From assembly GCA_036852015.1 (NCBI GenBank), contig JAANDG010000463.1, positions 32,501-96,500 of the forward strand: a stretch of 64,000 bases of DNA. The letters run 5' to 3'. Made by a program: the position numbers and the translations under genes. Numbering within the stretch: the first letter of the stretch is position 1; every line of letters begins with the position of its first letter. This DNA is from Pelodera strongyloides (lineage: Eukaryota > Nematoda > Chromadorea > Rhabditida > Rhabditidae). Positions 47,601 through 56,728 of this stretch are shown piece by piece. The notes beneath the pieces were generated by a model. It was not told the origin of the DNA, did no database searches, and worked only from the letters and a program-made list of their open reading frames with translations.

Positions 47601-50151
47601 GTTTATTTATGCGCAAATGTATAGTGAACTTAAAACGGTGTGGCATCGGCATCAGATAGTGTCGACCCTAGTAGTGACTACAAGAAAGTAAATATCGTTG
47701 ACAGTAAATTTATAGCTTACAAAATAAACTCTCTCTAGGTCCCTGGCTTGGCCCCCGACACAATGTACAATCTCAAGTTCATCTACCTGCCGTTGATGAT
47801 TATGCTCGTGTTGCAGGTAAATGTTTACTGTTGAACTGTAGTTATCACTTTACTGTAGTTATCGTCTTACATTACAGTACTATCAGGCAACAGCATACAG
47901 TAATCCAAGGAGTTGTATCTTGCAATAATCTACAGGAGGTTGTATGCGCTAATATCAAACCATTTACATACGTATATTTGTCTAATTATTCTAATTATCC
48001 TAATTACCCTTCAGGTCTTCTTCTCATTTGTTCTGAAGCGTGTGGCCCTCCTCTACATTCTTCCATTCATGTTTCCCAAAAGGGAACGAGCGAGAGTCAT
48101 CTATCTTTATAATAAGGTGAGATATTGATTGACTATTTCTAAAAGAAATAGCTCGTCCTGGGCCTACGTAGGAGGTGTATATGAAGCCTCGGTCTATTGA
48201 TCGTTTACAAGATTCCAAGATTTTAAATTTCCCATACCCAGGGAACTCATCATGGATGAGTGCATAAAAGTAATACTTCTCAGGTACTTCACAACCGATC
48301 AATATCACGTGAGGAAGCGCGAAGGCGGATTCGGTTTATCGTTCAAAGATGGAAACACGGAGAGCAGACTGTGAATGAAGGGTGGGAAGAGATATTGGGA
48401 AGTGACGCTCAGACATATGCCAAACTTGCCTGCCTTGGATTGGTGGCACATTCAATTTCTGAGTTTCGTTTTCAGGTCATGGATCAACGACAAGTCTTGG
48501 CTAAAACGCAGAGTTATCGATTTTCTATTCAAAACAAAGGATTGTCTTTTGTGTCAGGTTTGTGGTAGATATTGGTTAAAGTGCTCGCAATGCTGATTAT
48601 GTCGATGAGCCCTAATCTAATGGCAAACAATACAAGTTGATGAAGAAAGAGGCCCGAGTGCATAAAGTTCATGAAATTTGTTCACAACCAATTTTTCTGA
48701 GCCGGTACCCGTACAGACGGACAGACCCGAGAGTTGAAACCAATCAATCCGAAAAATAATTTGGGAAAATGATCGTAAAAAGGCATGAATGAAGTATCTT
48801 TCTTGCAGACACAGTTGTACCGTCGTCACGTATTCAATTGTAACAAATGTCCGGCCACTTTCTGTAAACCTTGTATTCTGGAAATGGACGGAGACTGTTA
48901 TGCCTGTCAGGTAAGAAGGTTCTTTATTATTGGATCACAATTACCTTAATAATAATAATTACCTTAATAAGAATAAGAATAATTATCTTTAAACGAAAAC
49001 ATCGTTAAAATTGTCCACAAGCTGCTCATCACTTCCACATTGCAGATTTCGCGTACGTAATCGTGGGTATTCGTATTTAACTTCGTTTTATGTGCCCCAT
49101 AAGTTGAAAGGACTTTACTCCGTTGAACATTATTTTACTAGTTCGTTATTCTTCATACCGTTTTGTTTATTCATTTTTCATTAAACCTCTAATTTATGCA
49201 TAATTTAGGCTGAAGCCGGCCTGGTTGATTCCCAACGTTCCCAAGTGAAGAAAGTGAAAGGATCAAAGGAAATTGGCTCCAAAGAAACTGGTGAACAACC
49301 TTTTTCATTTAGAGCACCTTTTAAATTAGATGATGTTTTTTGAAGGCATTGGTGCGTAGTAAGAATCTTATTTTTACTTGTGATGCGGGTTTAAAAGCTG
49401 CCGTTCATGATGTTTCAGCACCGAAATATATATTCGGCACACACACAGAAAACAATGTTGACCTTCTGAACTAGTTTTTCACCGTGTTCCTAGTACAGTT
49501 CGAATTGGCACCATTTCTGGATTAACGGAGGAGGCTCACGCGATTGAAGTGCTCAAATAGTTTCCTTTTATCGAAGGATGATGGGTTTATCTTTCAAAAA
49601 ACAAGTATTATAAGGTTCAGCGCTTTAGTTTGGAGGAATTAATTAATCTAAGAACTCGAAGTCAAATAAAATAACCTATCGTATGCAAGGTAGACTTCAA
49701 AGTTAAACATGCAAATTTACAAGTAATTTTGCAATCCAGCACAAAATTTGCATGCCCACTATGGAAATCAACTATTTTTTACGATCCAAAATTTTGATAG
49801 AATTCATAGTTTTATATTGATTTACTCCTTCCAGTTAAAAGCTTTTGCATTGTAAAGCATGTCTTTCGGAACTTAATACCATCATCTTTCGATAAAAGGA
49901 AACCATTCAAGCACTTCATTCTCGTGAACCTCCTCCTTTAACTGAAATTTTTTCCAGGATCTAAGGAGTCTGTTTCTAAATCGTCGGACGCACAAAAGAA
50001 TACTTCAAAGGAGAATTCGAAGGAAAGGAAAGAAAGCGCGGGTGAAATAAAGGGTGCCTTACCAGATGCTAAAGTAGACAAGCCCGTAGGAGGGCCTTCT
50101 AACCAGCCGGGCGATCAAGCGGCCAATTTTAAAGCACCCGCAGGTAAATAA
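41622..50151 (+). CDS. DC-STAMP domain and RING sperm protein (SPE-42/SPE-49, DCST1/2 family)
   Basis: The animal DCST proteins and nematode SPE-42/SPE-49 are sperm membrane proteins needed for sperm-egg fusion. Exons: 41622-41707, 42241-42424, 42682-42739, 42960-43075, 43411-43474, 43952-44112, 44392-44490, 45008-45103, 45319-45408, 45713-45792, 45879-45936, 46028-46123, 46247-46380, 46627-46731, 46924-47044, 47212-47271, 47412-47513, 47739-47816, 48015-48116, 48284-48333, 48476-48557, 48809-48910, 49209-49290, 49958-50151; about 799 residues. Membrane segments occur in LVVNSLIGLFISWLLYK, WTVVILITVAFAK, CALILLLLGIFG, VLHALLVFFVYTIF, WFLLVLFVQMIITL and LMIMLVLQ. RVIYLYNK is a family word. The C-terminal C4C4 RING has pairs CLLC, CNKC, CKPC and CYAC. 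A Lys/Ser-rich tail ends the protein. Weak points: the first exon, the ends of exons 43952 and 48284, and a GC donor at 46381. I cannot choose between SPE-42 and SPE-49. Confidence 0.85.
41800..42070. repeat. Cluster of GCGTGCAA / TTGCACGC words
   Basis: About nine copies of GCGTGCAA-like words in both orientations occur in 270 bp (for example GGCGTGCAAGCGG, GGCGTGCAACTTGCCC, TTGCACGTCAG, CTTGCACGCCG). The DNA here is much more GC-rich than its flanks. It lies in the first intron of the SPE-42-like gene. Similar words appear at 20585-20620 and 57125-57190, so it may be a decayed element. Confidence 0.4.
42861..42944. repeat. Microsatellite (TCATTAGG)n
   Basis: About ten copies of the 8-bp unit TCATTAGG, with two small interruptions (CGAATC, TATG). 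It ends some 15 bp before the acceptor of exon 42960-43075, so repeat-length changes would move the branch-site region. Confidence 0.88.
49522..49941. repeat. 420-bp MITE with long inverted repeats, TTAA ends
   Basis: The left arm TTAACGGAGGAGGCTCACGC then GATTGAAGTGCTCAAATAGT and TTCCTTTTATCGAAGGATGA is mirrored on the right by TCATCTTTCGATAAAAGGAA, ACCATTCAAGCACTTCATTC and CCTCCTCCTTTAA. The arms are about 65 bp with a few mismatches. The ends are TTAA. It lies in the last intron of the SPE-42-like gene, close to its final exon. Confidence 0.82.
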
Positions 50152-50395
50152 CCAGCAACGAAGTGCGCATATATTTGGTTCTGTCTTGTGTCTAGGTCCG
50201 CATCATAAGTTGATTACTGATATCGTTCAAAAAATTTTAGCTATTTTTTTTACTACTTTTCCTATCAAATGAAAATGATAATGTTTGTGAATTTAACATA
50301 ATTCTGGATGTGTTCTGTAGAAATATTTATAAACAATGGAATCAATTGATTTAAGTATGATAAACTTTAGAGAATAATAAATATAGTACGATAGT

Positions 50396-53300
50396 TTAGA
50401 TTTCATCAATACGGTAGATTTTGGTAGCTGGCACAAACCATCCCTCATATTCGACCTAAATATCATATTTATTCGTTATTTGATGGTTTATTTTATTTTA
50501 CCTTCAAAAAATTAGTAGGGTCTTTGTAAATAATAACGTTTAAATGGTTTAAATCAAGAAATAGAGACTTCTTTTTCCGTGTTTTAGTAGATATTGATAT
50601 TATATGTAGTGCTTTTGTTTGATTAATAAACTGGTTACACCACGTATTTTTTCTTCACTTGGACTTACACTTTCTGGTGTTGTGTCATAATGGTAGTGCC
50701 CGGCGTCTCCATGCTCGGAGTAGCAGTGGGTGTGCTCCTGAGAAGATTTACAATAGAAAACAAGTAAAACAAGATTTACAATAGAAAACAAGTAAAGGTA
50801 AAGTCTTCTCCAACTAGAGGTACGGTATAAAAATCATGTGAAAACTGTGCTCTTGGACCATATGTATGAAGCTTGCTAGCACTAACAATAAGGATAACTC
50901 GGAGCTTGAATACGACATTTTCATTCATTGAATAATTTTTTTTCGGAAAAAAAAATATTCAATAATTCACGCAACCACGCTCTCAGTGAAATAACTCATC
51001 CGTTTTGAGTTCTTCTCAACTACAGTAGGAATCTGTAGGAAGCACGCAACTGTGAGAATGAGTAATGATGGGGGTGATAGAGTCGAGAAAAACTCAAAAC
51101 TAATTTCCATAAAATTGTAAAATTAACGAACCATGCGAAGTTTGTGTCCTGGATCATACGAATGCATTACAGTAGTACAGACGAGTGGAGAGTTCATATT
51201 GAAGTATCGGAGCCATTCGCTGCCAATCTTAATTCATAATTTTATTTTTATTATTTTCCTACGGCTACCAAGTTTTTATTAAAAAGACGCGGTTCCTGCA
51301 AGAGTAGCAGTGTAATTTGCCTATTTCGGTATTTACTTACACGGGTAAAGTCATTATATTTAGCTAAAGTAAGAATAATGATTATGATTTTATCACTGAA
51401 AAAAATATAAATTTACCTTACTCTCTTCGGTCCACGGACACGCAGGGAAATCAGGCATAACGTGAAGCTTTGCGCTACCTTTGTGCATTATAAACACTCC
51501 GCCGAGGGACACCTGAAGTATAGATTTGATTGGTTGGTACAATTACAGTACTAACAACAAGAACTACAGTACAAGTGGTTTCGTTATACCTAAATCGCTT
51601 TCTCTTCATCATATTATTTGATGCACACCTCGTTGTTATTTAAAGCGAAATACCGGCCGGTTTTTGAAACGCATCGAGTACACCAACATGATTACGCGTC
51701 ATATGCAAATGAGCATAATTTTGCATAAAAAATAGACCCCAATTAGACCCCGCTTCGCATAAAGGCATAAGATTGCAGTTGTCCACGATGCGTTTCAAAA
51801 ACCGGTCGGTGTTTCGCTTTAATAAATGAATAAATTACTAAATGGCTGACTGATTTTTACTCAACTATGCAAAACAGCAACACCGTTTATTGACAAGTTA
51901 AATTTACAACTTCACAAGTGGTCGTACAAGACAAACATTTTTAGTATTTCTTATAGTGAATATCTTGTGGATAATTATCACTCATTTAACATTAGATACC
52001 AATTAGTATTATTAGTTCTTTGTCGATTTCATATATTTTCCTAAAAACCAATCTAGGGATCAGTAACAATACAGACAATACTCAAATTGTTTGTTTATAT
52101 TTGGCTCATCTGTCTTCGTATGCTCTTGGAATAGTGTTGTGTAATATGAGTCACGGAAGTAGATGTTATCATTAGTTAAATATCTCGGCTACAGTAATCT
52201 GACAATGCACAATATATCCATTAAGTCATAGAAGACTGGAATTCGAATATTAGTGTTGGAAATGACATCTCTGCCGCCAGACCACGCCTCTCTGACAACG
52301 CAATCATAATCAAATTTGTTTAGCACGGCTTGAGACAACAGCATAATCCAAGTGTATAATAGGTAGAATCTTCGAGCTTATACGACTCCCGGTAAGACAG
52401 ATTGGACAGGTGTAAACCAAATCTTTACGTCAACGTTTCGCCTTTCGGCATCTTCAGGACAAGGAATAAATACCTCAAACTTGGGTAAATAAACCACGCG
52501 AGCCGCGAGGCGTCGGGCAGGAGGAGGCCTATATGTATAAGGCGCGCACGGAGCACCATCAAGGACGATCACCGAGTAAACCGATTCATTATCTTTCCGT
52601 TCTGCTGTTATAAATTATAGTTACTTTTCCCGTTTCTTTACTTCTGCATTATACTGTTTTCCGCATTACAACATGTTAAAGTCTTCCACTGCGCCCCTTA
52701 TAATATTCAACAGCTGTCTAACCCCTGCGTCCTCTGTGTTTCTATGTGTAGGGCCGCTCTCTCGTATGTATCCTATTGAAGAGCGTTGCTCCCTTTCCAC
52801 CTCAGTGTGCCCCTATGTCGGGCTAACAGCCGGTTCTACCTCACCCCGATAAACGTTGTGTTCGACTTATGTGTTTTAATACACGCACGACAACACACTC
52901 AATACACAACACAGTTAGATCATGGCCAGGGCAAACTAACATGACGACCACTTCGGGTAGGCTCTATTTCCATCAGAGCCTGAGAACTTACATCTTGCCC
53001 ATCTGCTGCGACCAACTCTCGACAAACTACCACAGTCTCCCAACATTCTCGACAATCTATTTTCGACAGTAATATTCATCCAGCAAACTGCTCAATTGCT
53101 GTATTTTCTTCTGTATTCTGCACCACGCTGTGTATTCATAAAACGATGACCAACAAGGAACAACGAGCTGCACAAGGATCATTGTTGGTTTACCCAGTTA
53201 ATAGTATAAGATTGGTGCCCATACCTAGCAATATCGTTAGTTACTGCTTTGTTATCACTTATTCAAAAAATTGTTTTATTAGCAGCTCAGGGACACCCGT

Positions 53301-56300
53301 TTGGGCTAGGTCATGTTTGTTTGTATTTTATTAATAAGGGCCCCGCTCAAAGAGCGTAATAATAACGGCAGCGTAGGAAGATGGGAGGTAGGGCAGGCTA
53401 GCCGTATGACTGTTTTAAAGCCATTCGGGAATAATAATAGATTGAAGGTATTTCTATCTAAGTCCCATTCTTTCGCCGTAATATTTTGGATGACAATTCA
53501 AGGAGATATGCTAGACTTGGATTTAAATATTGAGATTGTGGATATATCTGAAATTTGTTAAGTTTTATTTGTTGTGTATGTTTGTGCAGAGCACACTCCG
53601 AGCGCATTTTATTGAAGTTTACATCGTTTGTATTTGTATCATCCTGATAGAAGTTTACATTTTGTGATTGTTTCGCACACTGAGGGCATAGGACGTTAAT
53701 TTTTTGGGTTTAGGCAAACGGATTAGGATTTTGAAACGCCGGTCTATGATAGCACGGGGACCGTGCTCCTTAGGGAACGGGGATGTAAGTGCTGTGTTCT
53801 CACAACACTTATGTATTTGTTTAGTTACGTATGAGGCGTTCTAGTTTGGTTCTTTCCCTCTTTTCAACATCTATTCATGCGTGAGGGCCATTCTAGTTTG
53901 TCTCTCTGACGGCGGTCACGTGTACGTGCCGCCTACATTTACAACGGAGAAAGAGACGTGTTTATATTAAAGCCTCAGTGTGCCCCCATGTCGACTAACA
54001 GCAGGGTCCACCTATATCGACATAAACTATTCTCGTACATGTGTTGTATTTAAGACATCTATAACAACACAATACGCGCACATACACACACAACAGATTA
54101 ATCCGAGTTACGGGCTAACTCGTGATTAACAACGACAATCCTTCAACTAATATTCGGTCCAGTGAATATTCGTATTCCTGTTTTAACTACAATTCAATTC
54201 ACACTGTTTCAATGCTCCATTTCAGAAAGTTAACCCATCCTGTGCCAATTTTTCTCCTTTAGTGTGCACCGTCCGGGAATGGTGTCGTAGAATAGAGATT
54301 AAATAGTGTTGTAGAAAATTCAGATGACTGATCTCTTTGCATTAAAGGGAGAGGCCCGCGAGAAAAAAGCTTTCCGCAATTTACTTGCACAGAATGTCCG
54401 GAATTTCAGAAATATTACTGTGAAAACCGCAATGTTTGAAACCTAGAACTCACTGAGTTATTCTCCGGGAATCAGTTCGGCCACATACCGTAGCCAGAAA
54501 CAATTTTTGCGCTTTTAGGGCACTACTCTATTGGGAACGACTCTTTCTAAGCGTAGGAGTGATATTTGTTCGTTTGACCATTATTACGTAGAGAAAGAAT
54601 GCAAATGAACGGATATCAACCGTAAAAACGAGTATTGACGTTGCTGACTACGGTACCTGGCCGAACTGTTTGACGGGGAATAACTCTGTGATTTCTAGGC
54701 TTTAAGCAATGCGGGTTTCACGGTAATATTTCTGAAGTTCCGGACATTTTATGCAAATAAATTGAGGAAAACTTTTATCTCGTGGGCCTCTCCCTTTAAT
54801 TACCACAATCAAGATTTGTTGAATTTGTCGCAAAATTAATTTTACACTAGTCTACCAGTTTTAGTGGCGTTATGATATATGATATGCTTGCAATAAAGAA
54901 TATTGATAAATTGTTTTGTGCTTCTGAACAATAAAGGATTTTCTTACAACTTTTTGTCCATAATTTTCTGCAATAGCTCTTCTGATAGATTCGGGAAAGT
55001 TCACTTCTCCTGTACGAATTGAGGCACGAATGTGAACTAAATAATATAAACATAATCGTTAAAGGATCGCAGTCACTTCAAATTCGTATTTTTACTTCAA
55101 TTATCCATAAACATAAAAAGGTACATAGAAAAACACAAGTGACTGCGATCCTTTAACCTTTAAATATGTAAAACTGCATATTGCTACTGTACGTTTTAGT
55201 GCCAGGTGTAATGTCTCACAAAAAATTCTCCATTGAACTATATACAGTGTATTTCAAAAGAAGTATAAATAAGTGTATACAGGGTACATCGAATTAATTA
55301 TAAATGTTAGTTAGAGGCAAGGGCAGGGTACTGGCAGGAAAGAAAACTACTTATGTTCTTGAGTATGTTTTCAATGAAATAATCTTTGAATTAAATTAAC
55401 AATTCACTCACCAACTTTGGTAGCCTTCTGAGAGTCTTGTGTGATAGCCAAATTTGCCATCAGACTGAACTTCGAACTATTGATTATCTGAAACGAATAG
55501 TTCGTACGATGCTATGATTACACTTGAGAATAAGAGAGTCTGAAATAAAAAGATAACAAATTCACTAATCAAAAATGAAAATAAATCAATAACTAACATC
55601 CATTTGATATCCCTTTTCTCCTTCCACAATCTTGGCAATTTTCGTCAGGACCTAAAACAGTGACCAATAAAATTTGAAAGTATATGAACAAAGGCAATGC
55701 ATAACGGCTTATACGTAGTGAGGTGACTGCGTCGGAAGAACACAGTTCGCACAAGAAAAGCTGTCTAATAAACGTTTCACAAACCACATAAAATACATTG
55801 AAAAGAAACCTAACCTTATCCTTGAGGCAATCGATATCTGCCACCATTTCGCAGTTCTTTCCAACAACTGGCCATGGCCCGGCTCCAGGCCCGAAGGCAG
55901 CACCCGTGCCCGCCTCGCACGTTTGACAAACTTCCTGAAAGTGATTACTGTAACTAAAGGTTGGCTAAGATAAGTTGTACAGTAGGCTCAATGTGGTCGA
56001 AACTGTACCACCTATTCAGAGAGGTATCGTACCCCGTACACTCCGAGCACCCCATATAGTAGGCTCAATAATTACGGTAACAACTCGTTTGCTTTCGATA
56101 GGGTAGTACTGTGGGACGACAGAAACATGGCTGTTTATTAAATCCAACTAAAACGTTAGTGAAAATGATTTTTCCCAAGTGGAGTACACGAAAAAAATGA
56201 GTGTATAAAATAGAGAAACTCACTTTTAAATCAAATTCCTTATCCTTTCTAATTTCCGGAAAGAGATTTCCCGGTCCTCCGACCTCGGCGATACGGATTC

Positions 56301-56728
56301 CTTCACCAAAATGAGAAAAAGTCATGTTGAAAGGAGGTTGGGTCATATCTAAATATATGTTATCATATCCTTATTTATTCTTTGATAATGGCAGTGTATT
56401 GACAAAACTTGCGCGATACATTTGGTGTCGTAATAAATGTTATGTTGTGTCGTATCCGACCGTTACATCAGTTATTTACCTCTTTGCTGCAAGATTAGTT
56501 GATGGATTAGAGGCAAAGACGGAAAATTTCAATTTTACCCCGGCTTAATTACCCATCAAAACGCGGAGTTGCGTATGTATTTCAAAGGATACCTGGTCCA
56601 TCCACAACATCGACTTGCACGGTTTGAAAATTCTCGGATAGCGTCTTTTGAATTACACCGGAAAGTTCATCGAGTGATGGAATATAACAGTCGATTACAG
56701 CATCGAGTTTTGAAGAAAGATAAGGCAT
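50396..56728 (-). CDS. C11orf54: C11orf54/DUF1907 zinc-dependent ester hydrolase
   Basis: Ten minus-strand exons (56728-56593, 56348-56224, 55934-55815, 55651-55598, 55487-55412, 55036-54948, 51512-51417, 51227-51132, 50737-50669, 50455-50396) give 306 residues; human C11orf54 has 315. Every junction keeps phase. Family segments in order: IPSLDELSGVIQKTLSENF, VQVDVVDGP, IRIAEVGGPGNLFP, AAFGPGAGPWPVVG, IRTGEVNFPESIRRAI, SLGGVFIMHKG, HVMPDFPACPWT and the zinc site EHTHCYSEHGDAGHYHYDTT, where the His residues near 266, 268 and 278 match the human metal ligands. The end YEGWFVPATKIYRID matches the family C-terminus. The human protein hydrolyses small esters in vitro; its natural substrate is not settled. 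The 3.4-kb intron 51513-54947 carries MITEs and an SL-like sequence. Confidence 0.92.
51639..51822. repeat. MITE, TTTAAAGCGG family, best preserved copy
   Basis: A 184-bp palindrome: TTTAAAGCGAAATACCGGCC then GGTTTTTGAAACGCATCG at the left, and CGATGCGTTTCAAAAACCGG then TCGGTGTTTCGCTTTAA at the right. The inner part has ATGCAAATGAGCATAATTTT and GACCCCAATTAGACCCC. The arms are nearly perfect over about 38 bp. It lies in the long C11orf54 intron. Confidence 0.9.
52390..52495 (-). ncRNA. Candidate SL1-type spliced-leader RNA gene
   Basis: On the minus strand, 52495-52474 matches nematode SL1 at 21 of 22 bases; the mismatch is base 7 (T for A), and the last 15 bases, TTACCCAAGTTTGAG, are exact. 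It is directly followed by GT, as in SL RNA where the leader is the 5' exon and the donor follows. The leader and donor can pair (TACC with GGTA), as in SL stem-loop I. Next come GCC-GAAA-GGC, a perfect hairpin, and GTAAA-GATTTGG-TTTAC, a hairpin whose loop weakly resembles an Sm site. The 3' end is not clear. It may be a gene, a pseudogene or part of a repeat. It lies in a C11orf54 intron, same strand. Confidence 0.55.
52797..52942 (+). repeat. Direct repeat A, possible LTR-like unit
   Basis: CCTCAGTGTGCCCCTATGTC then GGGCTAACAGC followed by a region rich in ACAACACA words. The same order of words occurs at 53965-54110. The pair lies about 1.17 kb apart in the same orientation. It could be a decayed short LTR element. 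No gag or pol coding is visible between them. Confidence 0.4.
53965..54110 (+). repeat. Direct repeat B, partner of 52797-52942
   Basis: CCTCAGTGTGCCCCCATGTC then GACTAACAGC, a GATAAAC-like word (GACATAAAC), a TATGTGTTTTAA-like word (CATGTGTTGTATTTAA) and an ACAACACAATACGCGCAC section parallel repeat A with many substitutions. Divergence is high, so the element is old. Confidence 0.4.
54342..54799. repeat. 458-bp MITE with about 130-bp inverted arms, TTAA ends
   Basis: It begins TTAAAGGGAGAGGCCCGCGA and ends CGTGGGCCTCTCCCTTTAA. Inner matches include TGTCCGGAATTTCAGAAATA against TATTTCTGAAGTTCCGGACA, CCGCAATGTTTGAAACCTAG against CTAGGCTTTAAGCAATGCGG, and ACTCACTGAGTTATTC against GAATAACTCTGTGAT. 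It lies in the long C11orf54 intron, about 150 bp from an exon. Confidence 0.88.
55059..55156. repeat. 98-bp MITE with 21-bp perfect inverted repeats, TTAA ends
   Basis: TTAAAGGATCGCAGTCACTT at the left and AAGTGACTGCGATCCTTTAA at the right are exact complements. The middle is A/T-rich. It starts 22 bp from the acceptor side of exon 55036-54948, within the pyrimidine-tract/branch region of the minus-strand gene. Confidence 0.9.

Noticed and set aside
52378..52572. 64-codon minus-strand frame over the SL-like locus as a protein gene
   Set aside because: The frame runs through the leader, hairpins and a GC-rich stretch with no protein family signal; RNA-like structure explains it better.
53187..53210. 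SL2-like word GGTTTACCCAGTTA on the plus strand
   Set aside because: It resembles SL2-type leaders only in its first half and has no GT donor after the leader-length stretch.
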